Shown: one piece after another, positions 38,145 to 47,030 of the stretch
How positions within the stretch are numbered: position 1 is the stretch's first letter
Layout of the letters: every line of letters starts with the position of its first letter
Assembly (NCBI RefSeq): GCF_000299895.1
Contig: NZ_AMRG01000011.1
Span: 1-64,000 of the forward strand
Origin: Idiomarina xiamenensis 10-D-4
GTDB lineage: Bacteria; Pseudomonadota; Gammaproteobacteria; Enterobacterales; Alteromonadaceae
DNA: 64,000 nucleotides
Direction: 5' to 3'
Notes under the pieces: generated by a model
The model's input: only the letters and a program-made list of their open reading frames with translations
The model's database searches: none
What the model was told of the DNA's origin: nothing
Translations under genes and position numbers: made by a program

Positions 38145-39527
38145 ATGAAAACTCGTATCGAAAAAGATTCAATGGGCGACATCGAAGTACCAGCAGATGC
38201 GCTCTACAGCGCTCAGACACAGCGTGCAGTCAATAATTTCAAGATCAGCGGTCTGACCCTGCCGGAGGGTTTTATTAAAGCACTGGCGTTAGTTAAATAT
38301 TGCGCCGCGCAAGCTAATTTAAAGCTGGATAATATCGAGGCTGACAAAGCCAAGGCCATTCAGGATGCGGCGCTGACCATTTACGACGGCCGCTGGCTCG
38401 ATCAGTTTCCGGTCGACGTGTTTCAAACCGGCTCAGGCACCAGCAGTAACATGAACGCCAATGAAGTCATCGCCAATTTAGCCAGGCGCGAGTCGAACAT
38501 CGACATCCATCCCAACGATGACGTTAACCGTGGACAAAGCAGTAACGATGTTATTCCAACCACGATTGCTGTTAGCTCAGCCCTAGCGGTTGCCGAACAG
38601 TTGCTACCAGCCGCCGAGCACCTGATCGACAGTATCCGCCATAAAGCCGGCCAGCTTAGCCACGTGGTTAAAACCGGACGCACCCACTTAATGGACGCGA
38701 TGCCGTTAACCATGGCGCAGGAACTGGAAAGTTGGGCACAGCAATTACAGCTCAGTGTAGATCAAATCAAGCAGCTACAACCGGCGCTACAGCGTCTTAG
38801 CCAAGGCGGTACCGCTATCGGCACCGGCATTAATGCACCGCAAGGCTTCGCCGAGGCGTTCAACGACGCCTTATCTGACTTTACCGAGCTATCATTTACC
38901 GCGCATGACTGCTTATTCGCTGGCATCGCCGGTCAAGAGACCAGCTTACTCTTGTCCGGTCACCTGAACACGCTGGCTGCTACGCTGATGAAAATCAGCA
39001 ATGATTTACGTTGGATGAATAGCGGGCCTTTAGCCGGTCTAGGCGAAATCAGCTTGACCGCACTGCAACCCGGCAGCAGCATCATGCCCGGTAAAGTTAA
39101 CCCTGTCATCCCGGAAGCGGTGACTATGGTGGTGGCGCAAGTGAGCGGCAACCACAGTACCATTACCACGGCCGCACAAGCAGGTAACTTCCAACTCAAC
39201 GTGATGCTGCCAGTTATCGCCTATAATTTACTGCAAAGCATTGAGTTACTGAGTAACAGTTGTCATGCGTTAGCCGACCAAGCGATTGCTGACTTCAGCG
39301 TGAACGAAGAGCAAATCGAGCACGCACTGGCTAAAAATCCCATTTTAGTCACGGCTCTAAACCCGGTAATTGGCTATAACAAAGCCGCCGACATCGCTAA
39401 ACGCGCCTATAAGGAAAAGCGCGCAATCATCGATGTGGCCGAAGAAATGACCGATCTATCACGGCAGCGATTAAGCGAATTATTGGACCCGAAAAAACTG
39501 ACCCAAGGTGGTCTGTCGGACGATTAA
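38145..39527 (+). CDS. fumC: Class II fumarate hydratase FumC
   Basis: Iron-independent fumarase of the citric acid cycle. Class II signatures: TGSGTSSNMNANEVIA, GQSSNDVIPT, KTGRTHLMDAMPLTMAQE and GSSIMPGKVNPVIPEAVTMV with the active-site loop. About 460 residues. Four consecutive possible starts (GTG, ATG, GTG, ATG) occur; I chose ATG 38145, eight bases after AAGGAG and matching MKTRIEKDSMGDIEVP. The next gene, an SDR, starts 14 bases after its stop. Confidence 0.95.
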   Translation: MKTRIEKDSMGDIEVPADALYSAQTQRAVNNFKISGLTLPEGFIKALALVKYCAAQANLKLDNIEADKAKAIQDAALTIYDGRWLDQFPVDVFQTGSGTSSNMNANEVIANLARRESNIDIHPNDDVNRGQSSNDVIPTTIAVSSALAVAEQLLPAAEHLIDSIRHKAGQLSHVVKTGRTHLMDAMPLTMAQELESWAQQLQLSVDQIKQLQPALQRLSQGGTAIGTGINAPQGFAEAFNDALSDFTELSFTAHDCLFAGIAGQETSLLLSGHLNTLAATLMKISNDLRWMNSGPLAGLGEISLTALQPGSSIMPGKVNPVIPEAVTMVVAQVSGNHSTITTAAQAGNFQLNVMLPVIAYNLLQSIELLSNSCHALADQAIADFSVNEEQIEHALAKNPILVTALNPVIGYNKAADIAKRAYKEKRAIIDVAEEMTDLSRQRLSELLDPKKLTQGGLSDD

Positions 39528-39541
39528 AAAGGAGTTTTTCG

Positions 39542-40210
39542 ATGAGCAAAAAAACCGTACTGATCACCGGCGCCAATCGTGGTATCGGGCTGGCACTGAC
39601 GCAGCAATTTTGCGCCCGCGGTGACCATGTGATTGCCGTGTGTCGACGGGCATCCAGCGACTTACATGAAACCGATGCCGACATTATTGACAGCATCAAC
39701 CTGACCCGCGAAGCCGACTTATTGAAACTACAAGAGCAGCTTGCCGATAAAAATATCGACATTTTGATCAACAACGCTGGCTTGTTACATGATGGCCAGC
39801 TGGGTAACGTCGATGCGGGCATGGTGCGAGCACAATTTGAAGTCAACGCGTTGGCGCCGCTCAATGTCACCGAGTTCTTGTTGGATAACCTTGATGACGG
39901 CAGTAAATTAGTCTTTATTACCAGCCGCATGGGTTCGATGGCTGATAACGGCTCTGGCGGCTATTATGGTTATCGCATGTCAAAAGCAGCGCTTAACGCC
40001 GCGGCGGTGTCATTAAGCCATGATTTAGCCGATCGCGGTATCGCCGTTGGTTTATTCCACCCCGGTTTTGTGCAAACCGATATGGTTGGCGGTAACGGTG
40101 ACATCAGCGCCAGCGAAGCAGCCGAGCGTTTACTCAAACGTATTGATGAACTTAATCGCGACAACAGTGGTCAATTTTTACATAGTAACGGAGAACAGCT
40201 ACCTTGGTAG
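39542..40210 (+). CDS. Short-chain dehydrogenase/reductase (SDR)
   Basis: 222-residue classical SDR. The cofactor loop TGANRGIG is at residues 9-16, INNAG near 78, a catalytic Ser in FITSRMGSMAD, and YGYRMSKAA as YxxxK, with HPGFVQTDM after it. Substrate is unknown. GGAG lies just upstream of the ATG, and the gene follows fumC at 14 bases and is followed by the SIMPL gene at 26 bases. Confidence 0.85.
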   Translation: MSKKTVLITGANRGIGLALTQQFCARGDHVIAVCRRASSDLHETDADIIDSINLTREADLLKLQEQLADKNIDILINNAGLLHDGQLGNVDAGMVRAQFEVNALAPLNVTEFLLDNLDDGSKLVFITSRMGSMADNGSGGYYGYRMSKAALNAAAVSLSHDLADRGIAVGLFHPGFVQTDMVGGNGDISASEAAERLLKRIDELNRDNSGQFLHSNGEQLPW

Positions 40211-40236
40211 TTGTTCTGCTAAAAAGGAATTAAAGC

Positions 40237-40941
40237 ATGTCAAAATCCAATCTGTTGTTAGCGGTGGCGGTCGTTATTGCTAGCCTGATTTTAGGTTACA
40301 GTGCAGTACGTAGCGTCGATACCTTGCAAAGCTATTCGCGTACAGTCACGGTAAAAGGGCTAGCCGAACGTGAGGTAAAAGCCGATACCGCGATTTGGCC
40401 GGTGCAATTCGTCCGCGCTGGCAATAACTTGAACGAGGTTTATCAGCAGTTAGAAAGTGATGCCGCAGCGATAAACGCATTCTTACTTGAGCGTGGTTTT
40501 AGCGCCGACGAAGTGTCTTTAACCGCACCACAAGTGACCGATAAGGTGGCGCAAGCTTATAGCAGCAATGACGTCGGGTTACGCTATTCGGCGCAGCAAA
40601 CCATCACGGTTTATACCAATCAAGTCGACGCCGTGCGTGAAGCACTGCAACACGTCGCCGAACTCGGTAAAAAGGGTATCGCCATTAGCGGTGACATGTA
40701 CAGCAGTCGAATTGAGTATTTGTTTACCGGTTTAAATGACATCAAACCCACCATGATCGAAGAAGCCACCCGTAATGCACGTGAGGTAGCAACCAAGTTT
40801 GCGGCTGACTCTGGCAGTCAGGTGGGTAAAATTAGGCGTGCCCAACAGGGTATCTTTAGTATCGCTGATCGCGACTCATCGACCCCTTATCTGAAGAAAG
40901 TACGTGTGGTTTCGACCGTCGAGTATTTGCTAGTCGATTAA
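40237..40941 (+). CDS. SIMPL domain-containing protein (DUF541)
   Basis: 234 residues: N-terminal membrane anchor or uncleaved signal (LLLAVAVVIASLILGYSAVR), then a SIMPL/DUF541 domain with TVTVKGLAEREVKADTAIWP and QQTITVYTNQVDAVREAL. Members are periplasmic or membrane-anchored proteins, some linked to oxidative stress; the function here is unknown. AGGA precedes the start. Last protein gene before the tRNA cluster. Confidence 0.85.
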   Translation: MSKSNLLLAVAVVIASLILGYSAVRSVDTLQSYSRTVTVKGLAEREVKADTAIWPVQFVRAGNNLNEVYQQLESDAAAINAFLLERGFSADEVSLTAPQVTDKVAQAYSSNDVGLRYSAQQTITVYTNQVDAVREALQHVAELGKKGIAISGDMYSSRIEYLFTGLNDIKPTMIEEATRNAREVATKFAADSGSQVGKIRRAQQGIFSIADRDSSTPYLKKVRVVSTVEYLLVD

Positions 40942-41036
40942 TACCGAAGTGATGCCAAAAACTGCTATTTATTTGACCGATTTAAGCATTTTTTGAGCAA
41001 ACAGTCATTTTCAGCGGCTTTTTATGAAAAAGATAC

Positions 41037-41065
41037 TTGACGCTATCGATCCTGATTTGCATAAT
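41037..41065 (+). promoter_or_regulatory. Sigma-70 promoter of the tRNA operon, with GC-rich discriminator
   Basis: TTGACG at 41037-41042 and CATAAT at 41060-41065 are exactly 17 bases apart. The stretch after the -10 (ACGCGCCGC) is GC-rich, as in stringently controlled tRNA and rRNA promoters. The first tRNA starts about 32 bases after the expected transcription start. Confidence 0.8.
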
Positions 41066-41103
41066 ACGCGCCGCACTCAAGGAGCGCGAAACGTTATCGG
41101 AAA

Positions 41104-41180
41104 GGCTACGTAGCTCAGCTGGTTAGAGCACAGCACTCATAATGCTGGGGTCGCAGGTTCGAATCCCGCCGTAGCCACCA
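41104..41180 (+). tRNA. tRNA-Met (CAT), elongator type
   Basis: 77 bases with encoded CCA. Acceptor GGCTACG pairs with CGTAGCC; anticodon stem CAGCA / TGCTG encloses CTCATAA with CAT at 41138-41140; the T-arm contains GGTTCGAATCC. The first acceptor pair is G-C and the anticodon stem lacks the three G-C pairs of an initiator, so this is the elongator (metT-like position before Leu and Gln tRNAs). Confidence 0.95.
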
Positions 41181-41185
41181 ATAAT

Positions 41186-41270
41186 GCGGAAGTGGTGGAA
41201 TTGGTAGACACGCTGGATTTAGGTTCCAGTGCCGCAAGGCGTGAGAGTTCAAGTCTCTCCTTCCGCACCA
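41186..41270 (+). tRNA. tRNA-Leu (TAG)
   Basis: 85-base class II tRNA with CCA. Acceptor GCGGAAG pairs with CTTCCGC; anticodon stem CTGGA / TCCAG encloses TTTAGGT, giving anticodon TAG. It has a long variable arm (TGCCGCAAGGCGT). The same gene follows Met in the E. coli metT-leuW-gln cluster. Confidence 0.95.
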
Positions 41271-41293
41271 CGCGTTCTTGCAAGTCAGATTGT

Positions 41294-41369
41294 AGGGGTA
41301 TAGCCAAGTTGGTAAGGCAGCGGGTTTTGATCCCGTCATTCCCAGGTTCGAGTCCTGGTACCCCTGCCA
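41294..41369 (+). tRNA. tRNA-Gln (TTG), copy 1
   Basis: 76 bases with CCA. Acceptor AGGGGTA pairs with TACCCCT; the loop TTTTGAT gives anticodon TTG; the T-arm has GGTTCGAGTCC. Identical to the next tRNA gene. Confidence 0.95.
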
Positions 41370-41406
41370 TTGCAAGCAACCTGAGCGCGACATTGAAAGT
41401 CTTTGT

Positions 41407-41482
41407 AGGGGTATAGCCAAGTTGGTAAGGCAGCGGGTTTTGATCCCGTCATTCCCAGGTTCGAGTCCTGGTACCCCTGCCA
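41407..41482 (+). tRNA. tRNA-Gln (TTG), copy 2
   Basis: Base-for-base the same as copy 1 over all 76 bases, 37 bases further on, and also sharing the four bases TTGT... upstream. A tandem duplication, as in the E. coli glnU/glnW and glnV/glnX sets. Confidence 0.95.
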
Positions 41483-41514
41483 AGCTTCCAAGTAGTTAAG
41501 ATGTAAACGATGTT

Positions 41515-41601
41515 GCGGTGGTGGCGGAATTGGTAGACGCGCTAGCTTCAGGTGCTAGTGAGCGAAAGCTCGTGAGGGTTCAAGTCCCTCCCTCCGCACC
41601 A
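41515..41601 (+). tRNA. tRNA-Leu (CAG)
   Basis: 87-base class II tRNA with CCA. Anticodon stem CTAGC / GCTAG around TTCAGGT gives CAG. Acceptor GCGGTGG pairs with CCTCCGC except for a T-T mismatch at position 5:68; E. coli tRNA-Leu(CAG) also has a mismatch there (A-C), so this is not a sign of a pseudo-tRNA. Long variable arm TGAGCGAAAGCTCGT. Confidence 0.95.
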
Positions 41602-41639
41602 ATTATCTTTGATAATTAGGTGCCTATAGCAACAACAAG

Positions 41640-41662
41640 AACCGCCAGCAGGCGGTTTTTTT
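41640..41662 (+). terminator. Terminator of the tRNA operon
   Basis: Stem AACCGCC / GGCGGTT with loop AGCA is followed by T's. It lies 38 bases after the last tRNA. Confidence 0.85.
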
Positions 41663-41701
41663 GTCTCTAAGTTTTTTGTCTCTAAATTTTTTGTCTCTAA
41701 A
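41657..41701. repeat. Three 15-bp tandem repeats after the tRNA terminator
   Basis: The unit TTTTTTGTCTCTAA plus G or A is repeated three times without interruption (41657-41671, 41672-41686, 41687-41701). The first copy supplies the T-tract of the terminator, and the others add two further T-tracts. Confidence 0.85.
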
Positions 41702-41724
41702 TAACGCATTTCACCGACCAGGGT

Positions 41725-42861
41725 TCAAGCCAGCCCGACCGCGTAACGCAATACTTGCTGCTTCAACAACGGCACACGTTGCAACGTAGCCAATCCGGCT
41801 CGACGTAACAGCGATACCCCCCATTGTTCGCTGCGAAAGCCCACGTGGCAGGCGTCCATGGCACGCATCATCTGCTGATTCTGGCGCATACGCTGGCGTT
41901 GATAATCTGCTAGCGCTGTATCTAACGACGGCTGCTGTAACGCCTTCGTCAAACTACGTACATCGGCAAAGCCCAAGTTAACCCCTTGCCCCGCTAACGG
42001 ATGGATACTGTGCGCGGCATCGCCTAACAACGCGATGTTTTGCTGAAAATACTGCAACGCGCGCCAGCGCGCGATAGCAAAACTGGCGTGATGCAGTAAC
42101 TCAAAGGCACCGACTCGCTCATGAAAGGTATGGTGTAGCTCGCTTGCCACCGCCTCGCGCCCCTGCTCCAATAACGGCTGCCATTCGACCTGACTGCGGT
42201 AATCGATTAAACAGGCTAAGCGTTCGCCTAACGGCAGGATGGCATACGGTCCTTGCTGGCGAAATACTTCCCATGTATGCGGCGCTAACGGCTGTTGACA
42301 GCGTACCGTCGCCAACAAACAACGTTGCCCATAGTCCCAACCGCGATAGCCGATACCGGCGGCGCGCGCCACCATAGAATTATGCCCATCGGCACCCAGT
42401 AGCAACTGATACGGTAGCGACTCACCGTCAGCCAAATGTACTCGCTGTTGACGGCGGTCAATGCTATCCACCGCCGCGGAACTTAATAAACGCAACTGCG
42501 GCTGCTCGCTTAATCGCTGCCATAAAGCAGCCTGAAGCGCGCGGTTTTCGATCATGGCACCCAGCTGGACAATGCCTAACTCATCGCTGTGAAAACTCAA
42601 CTCAGCGCCATCGGCGGTGGTTACTGACAATTGCTGATAGTCATAGTAGCGCGTCGCGGGTATGGCGCTTAACACGTTTAGTTGCGCTAACCAGTTCAAA
42701 TTACCATGATGAATCGACGAAATACGTAGGTCCCAATCACCATCGTTAGTTTGCTGTGGCGCGCGGTCACGCTCAACCAGAGTTATCTGATGACCGGCTT
42801 GTGCCAAACTTAAAGCCGCTGCGGCCCCCACCATTCCACCACCGATAATGACTATTTGCAT
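41725..42861 (-). CDS. ubiF: FAD-dependent ubiquinone biosynthesis hydroxylase, UbiF-like
   Basis: 378-residue flavin monooxygenase of the UbiH/UbiF/UbiI family. It shows the dinucleotide fold IVIIGGGMVGAAAALSLAQAG, the motif LLLGADGHNSMVARAAGI and GDAAHSIHPLAGQGVNLGFA for FAD ribose binding. The family acts at C5, C1 or C6 of the ubiquinone ring. Position next to the Met-Leu-Gln-Gln tRNA cluster and near miaB is the E. coli ubiF position, which points to the C6 step; sequence alone does not fix the position specificity. Confidence 0.85.
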   Translation of the reverse strand: MQIVIIGGGMVGAAAALSLAQAGHQITLVERDRAPQQTNDGDWDLRISSIHHGNLNWLAQLNVLSAIPATRYYDYQQLSVTTADGAELSFHSDELGIVQLGAMIENRALQAALWQRLSEQPQLRLLSSAAVDSIDRRQQRVHLADGESLPYQLLLGADGHNSMVARAAGIGYRGWDYGQRCLLATVRCQQPLAPHTWEVFRQQGPYAILPLGERLACLIDYRSQVEWQPLLEQGREAVASELHHTFHERVGAFELLHHASFAIARWRALQYFQQNIALLGDAAHSIHPLAGQGVNLGFADVRSLTKALQQPSLDTALADYQRQRMRQNQQMMRAMDACHVGFRSEQWGVSLLRRAGLATLQRVPLLKQQVLRYAVGLA

Positions 42862-43014
42862 TGCCGCCTCTGTCGTTATGTTTGCCTGCTCGGCACCCCT
42901 CGCTTAATGCCGTCATCATAGTGAAATTTGGCAACGGAATACAGCCGCATAGTCGCCAGAACTTTGATACACTACAAGCCTGCTTAGGTTAACTCATGGA
43001 AGTCGTCATCCAGC

Positions 43015-43902
43015 ATGTCATCTCCTGCACTTTTTAGTCGTGACCATCCGTATGCGGTGATCATCGCATCAGCGCTGGTGTTAATGGCAGAATTGAGTTT
43101 CGCTAGCGTCAGTGCGCTGGTCAAATGGCTCAGCGACGACGTTAATTTTGCGCAATTGGTGTTTTTTCGAAACCTGTTTGCGTTATTGGTGTTATTACCG
43201 TTTTTATTACGCAAAGGCGTAGGTAATTTACGCACCCGGAAGTGGCACCTGCATTTGTTACGCGGCAGCGTCGGCATGGTGGCCATGTACTTATTTTTTT
43301 ACGCTATCGCCAACATTCCACTGGCACAGGCCACCTTGGTACTGCTGCTAGCGCCGTTTTTAATTCCCATCATTAGTCGCCTGTGGTTAGCCGAAGCCAT
43401 CAGCCGGCAAACTATTGTTGCCATTGCTATCGGCTTTAGCGGCGTTTTTATTTTTCTTGACCCGTTACATAGCGAATTATCACCGATTGTTGCCGTGGCG
43501 CTTATTGCAGCCTGCTTTGCCGCCTTGGTAAAAACCGTTATTCGACGCTTGTCAGATACCGAATCGACCTCTGTTATTGTGTTTTATTTTTCTTTGTTAG
43601 CCACCGTTTTTTCAGCGATTCCACTCATTTGGCAATGGCAAACGGTCAGTGCCGATAGCTGGCTGGGCATCGCCGCCATGGGCTTGCTGGCCGTCATAGG
43701 TCAATTGGCGATGACCCGCGCGTTCTCTATTGCGTCGCCGTCGCAAGTGGGAGTATTTACCTATAGCTCGGTGCTCTTTGCCGCGCTGTTTGGCTACTGG
43801 TTTTGGCAAGAGCCGCTATACTGGCATATGTTGTTCGGAGCGCTGGTGATCATGCTGGCTGGCTACCTAGCAATTCGCGGTCAAGCACGTCGTCCCAGCT
43901 AA
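43015..43902 (+). CDS. DMT-superfamily transporter (EamA family)
   Basis: 295 residues with ten hydrophobic segments in two EamA repeats (first LVKWLSDDVNFAQLVFFRNL and NIPLAQATLVLLLAPFLIPI; second IAAMGLLAVIGQLAMTRAFS and IASPSQVGVFTYSSVLFAALF). Substrate unknown. The ATG at 43015 has no evident Shine-Dalgarno. It lies between ubiF, from which it diverges, and miaB. Confidence 0.85.
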   Translation: MSSPALFSRDHPYAVIIASALVLMAELSFASVSALVKWLSDDVNFAQLVFFRNLFALLVLLPFLLRKGVGNLRTRKWHLHLLRGSVGMVAMYLFFYAIANIPLAQATLVLLLAPFLIPIISRLWLAEAISRQTIVAIAIGFSGVFIFLDPLHSELSPIVAVALIAACFAALVKTVIRRLSDTESTSVIVFYFSLLATVFSAIPLIWQWQTVSADSWLGIAAMGLLAVIGQLAMTRAFSIASPSQVGVFTYSSVLFAALFGYWFWQEPLYWHMLFGALVIMLAGYLAIRGQARRPS

Positions 43903-44027
43903 TGATTGGCAAAGCCCCCCGCTTCGCGATAAAATATGCGCCCTGCGCATCCTGATCAAGGTTGCATGCCATTCGCATCGGCGAATTCGGCAATACATGT
44001 AATAGGCACGGTGGTAAGTAAGCGATC

Positions 44028-45473
44028 ATGAGTAAAAAGTTATATATCAAAACCTGGGGTTGTCAGATGAACGAGTACGATTCGGCAAAAATGGCCGATC
44101 TACTGCAGGCAACTCACGGCTACGACGTGGCTGAAGAGCCGGAACACGCCGACCTGATCTTGCTCAATACCTGCTCGATCCGTGAAAAAGCGCAAGAAAA
44201 AGTTTTTCACCAGTTAGGCCGCTGGAAGCATCTCAAAGATAAAAAGCCTGAATTGGTGATTGGTGTCGGTGGCTGTGTCGCCTCGCAAGAAGGCGACGCC
44301 ATTCGCGCCCGCGCCCCATTCGTGGATATCGTGTTTGGACCGCAAACCTTGCACCGCTTGCCGGAAATGGTGAAAAGCGTGCAAAACGATAAAGCACCGA
44401 TGGTTGATATTTCTTTTCCAGAAATCGAAAAATTCGACCGCTTACCCGATCCTAAAGCCGAGGGTCCCAGCGCCTTTGTGTCGATCATGGAAGGTTGCAG
44501 TAAATATTGCACGTTCTGTGTTGTACCTTACACTCGTGGTGAAGAAGTCAGCCGTCCGGTGGACGATGTGATATACGAAATTGCGCAGTTAGCCGAGCAA
44601 GGCGTGCGCGAAGTTAACCTGTTGGGGCAGAACGTCAACGCTTTCCGTGGCGAGCATTTTGACGGCAGCATTTGTCGCTTCGCCGAACTGTTGCATTTGA
44701 TCGCCGCCATTGATGGTATTGACCGTATTCGCTACACCACATCGCATCCGGTTGAGTTCACCGACGATATCATTGAGGCTTACAAAACCATTCCGGAATT
44801 GGTCAGCCACTTGCATTTGCCGGTTCAGAGCGGCTCTGACCGCGTGTTAGCATTGATGAAACGCGGTCACACAGCGATTGAATATAAGTCAAAGATCCGT
44901 GCGCTGAAAAAGGCCCGTCCGGATATCGCCATGTCGTCAGACTTTATTATTGGCTTTCCCGGTGAGAGCGACGCTGACTTCGAAGACACCATGAACCTGA
45001 TTCAGGCGATTGATTTCGATTTGAGTTTTAGCTTCATTTATAGCGCACGCCCTGGTACACCGGCTTCGGATTTACCCGATGACGTCAGCGAGGCGACCAA
45101 GAAGCAACGCTTACAGCTGTTACAACAGCGTATTAACCAACAGGCACAAGCCCATGCGCGGCGTATGTTGGATACCGAACAACGTATTTTAGTCACCGGT
45201 CCATCGAAGAAGAACCCGATGGAACTGAGTGGTCGTACCGAAAACAATCGTGTGGTTAACTTTGTTGGTCAACCACATATGATCGGTCAATTTGTTGATG
45301 TCCGCATTGTCGAGGTGCTACCCAACTCGTTACGCGGCGAACTGTTGCGCGAAGAAAAAGACATGGGCTTACGGGTGGATACATCACCACAAAGTATTTT
45401 GGCTCGAGCGCCGGCACAAACCGACGCCAACGAGCTTGGGGTTGGTCAATTTACGCCAGCCGTCAATCAATAA
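44028..45473 (+). CDS. miaB: tRNA-2-methylthio-N6-dimethylallyladenosine synthase MiaB
   Basis: Radical SAM methylthiotransferase modifying A37 of tRNAs reading UNN codons. Three N-terminal cluster cysteines at 12, 49 and 83, and the radical SAM set CSKYCTFC at 157, 161 and 164 match the E. coli enzyme. [20 protein letters not shown] is present, and the TRAM domain forms the C-terminal end. 481 residues, slightly longer at the C-terminus. First gene of miaB-phoH-ybeY-corC-lnt. Confidence 0.97.
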   Translation: MSKKLYIKTWGCQMNEYDSAKMADLLQATHGYDVAEEPEHADLILLNTCSIREKAQEKVFHQLGRWKHLKDKKPELVIGVGGCVASQEGDAIRARAPFVDIVFGPQTLHRLPEMVKSVQNDKAPMVDISFPEIEKFDRLPDPKAEGPSAFVSIMEGCSKYCTFCVVPYTRGEEVSRPVDDVIYEIAQLAEQGVREVNLLGQNVNAFRGEHFDGSICRFAELLHLIAAIDGIDRIRYTTSHPVEFTDDIIEAYKTIPELVSHLHLPVQSGSDRVLALMKRGHTAIEYKSKIRALKKARPDIAMSSDFIIGFPGESDADFEDTMNLIQAIDFDLSFSFIYSARPGTPASDLPDDVSEATKKQRLQLLQQRINQQAQAHARRMLDTEQRILVTGPSKKNPMELSGRTENNRVVNFVGQPHMIGQFVDVRIVEVLPNSLRGELLREEKDMGLRVDTSPQSILARAPAQTDANELGVGQFTPAVNQ

Positions 45474-45484
45474 CGAGGTATGCA

Positions 45485-46525
45485 TTGACTCAATCGTTAA
45501 CCACTGTAGATATCGAACTTGAGCCGGCCGATTTAGGCCGGCTTTCGCACCTTTGCGGTCCCTTTGATGATAACATCAAACACATCGAACGCCGTCTGGG
45601 TGTAGAAATTACCCACAAAGGACATCAGTTCCGCCTCATTGGTGAACCGGCGACGGTGGCTGCGAGTAAGAAAATCTTACTCGATTTATATGTCGAAACA
45701 GCGCCAGTCAAGGGACAGCAAAACGCCATTGAGCCACAGCAAGTGCATTTGGCGATTCAGCAGGCGAAGGTGTTAGAGCAAGATCAAGGCGACCCTGCCG
45801 CCGAAAAGATGACCCATATCAAAACCAAACGCGGCATTATCAAACCTCGTAACCACCATCAGGCACAATATGTGCGGGCGATACTCAGCCATGATGTTAA
45901 CTTTGGTATTGGTCCCGCCGGTACCGGTAAAACCTATTTAGCAGTGGCGTGCGCGGTCGATGCGTTAGAGCGGCAAGAGATACGCCGTATTCTGCTGACT
46001 CGTCCAGCGGTTGAAGCTGGCGAGAAGTTGGGTTTTTTGCCAGGCGATTTAGCACAAAAAGTCGACCCTTATTTGCGTCCGTTATACGACGCCCTGTTTG
46101 AAATGTTGGGCTTTGAAAAAGTAGAGAAGCTGATTGAACGCAACGTCATCGAAGTTGCGCCATTGGCTTACATGCGTGGTCGTACACTCAACGATGCCTT
46201 CATCATTCTGGATGAAAGCCAAAATACTACCGCCGAGCAAATGAAAATGTTTTTAACCCGCATCGGCTTTAATTCACGCGCAGTCATCACCGGCGATATC
46301 ACCCAGATAGACTTGCCACGAGGACAGCGTTCAGGGCTACGTCACGCGATTGAAGTGTTACGTGAGGTTAACGATATCAGCTTCACCTTCTTTCAGGCTG
46401 GTGATGTGGTGCGTCACCCGGTTGTACAGCGTATCGTAGAAGCCTATGAGCAAGCCGACAGTCTGCGTCAACGGCAACAGCAGCAACGCCAGCAAAAACA
46501 GAGCGGTGAAGATGACAATGCTTGA
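45485..46525 (+). CDS. ybeZ: PhoH family ATPase (YbeZ)
   Basis: 346-residue P-loop protein. Walker A is [18 protein letters not shown] around residues 140-157 and Walker [13 protein letters not shown], with RGRTLNDAF between and a Gln/Arg-rich tail. It partners YbeY in rRNA processing in several bacteria. No ATG fits; TTG 45485 follows GAGG and gives [15 protein letters not shown] three-codon ATG-CAT-TGA overlaps this TTG. It overlaps ybeY at the 3' end. Confidence 0.93.
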   Translation: MTQSLTTVDIELEPADLGRLSHLCGPFDDNIKHIERRLGVEITHKGHQFRLIGEPATVAASKKILLDLYVETAPVKGQQNAIEPQQVHLAIQQAKVLEQDQGDPAAEKMTHIKTKRGIIKPRNHHQAQYVRAILSHDVNFGIGPAGTGKTYLAVACAVDALERQEIRRILLTRPAVEAGEKLGFLPGDLAQKVDPYLRPLYDALFEMLGFEKVEKLIERNVIEVAPLAYMRGRTLNDAFIILDESQNTTAEQMKMFLTRIGFNSRAVITGDITQIDLPRGQRSGLRHAIEVLREVNDISFTFFQAGDVVRHPVVQRIVEAYEQADSLRQRQQQQRQQKQSGEDDNA

Positions 46526-46994
46526 ACCGAGTACGGCCATTGCGGTCGAGGTTGATGTACAACGAGTAGTCAGCCCCGCGCAAGCTCCTGACGATGAAAC
46601 TATCACCCGTTATGTGGCCGCCGCCTTAGCAGCGGCCGGTTACCAGCAAACGCAAGCAGAACTCACCGTGCGCATGACCAGCGCCGAAGAAAGCCAGCAA
46701 CTGAATCGCGACTACCGTGGTAAAGATAAACCCACCAATGTGCTATCTTTTGCTTTTGAAAACCCAACACCAGAGCCCTTGCCGTTACTCGGTGATTTAG
46801 TCATTTGCTGTGCGGTGGTAGCCGCAGAAGCGGAACAGCAAGGCAAGGCCGAAGCGCACCACTGGGCGCATATGATTGTACACGGCACCTTGCATTTGCT
46901 AGGTTATGACCATATTGAAACACAACAAGCCGAGCAAATGGAGCAATTGGAACGCGACATTCTGGCTCAGTTTGCCATTAACGATCCTTATTAA
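46512..46994 (+). CDS. ybeY: rRNA maturation endoribonuclease YbeY
   Basis: Zinc-dependent RNase needed for 16S rRNA 3' maturation and ribosome quality control. The metal site is [15 protein letters not shown] (His-x3-His-x5-His), and [16 protein letters not shown] is typical. I chose ATG 46512, inside the last codons of ybeZ, giving about 160 residues; a second ATG at 46518 is also possible. Part of the conserved miaB-lnt cluster. Confidence 0.95.
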   Translation: MTMLEPSTAIAVEVDVQRVVSPAQAPDDETITRYVAAALAAAGYQQTQAELTVRMTSAEESQQLNRDYRGKDKPTNVLSFAFENPTPEPLPLLGDLVICCAVVAAEAEQQGKAEAHHWAHMIVHGTLHLLGYDHIETQQAEQMEQLERDILAQFAINDPY

Positions 46995-47030
46995 CCTTTA
47001 GATCAAGAGCATGTGGAGTATTAACAGCTA

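Noticed and set aside
41290-41482. Direct repeats as a mobile element or CRISPR
   Set aside because: Only two copies, and each is a complete tRNA-Gln gene.
41115-41483. Long minus-strand open frames across the tRNA genes (repeating GLEPGNDGIK-like text)
   Set aside because: They are reverse reads of the tRNA genes; the repeat comes from the two identical tRNA-Gln copies. Such frames are a known source of false proteins.
41515-41601. T-T mismatch in the acceptor stem of tRNA-Leu(CAG), suggesting a pseudo-tRNA
   Set aside because: E. coli tRNA-Leu(CAG) also has a mismatch at position 5:68; all other stems are intact.
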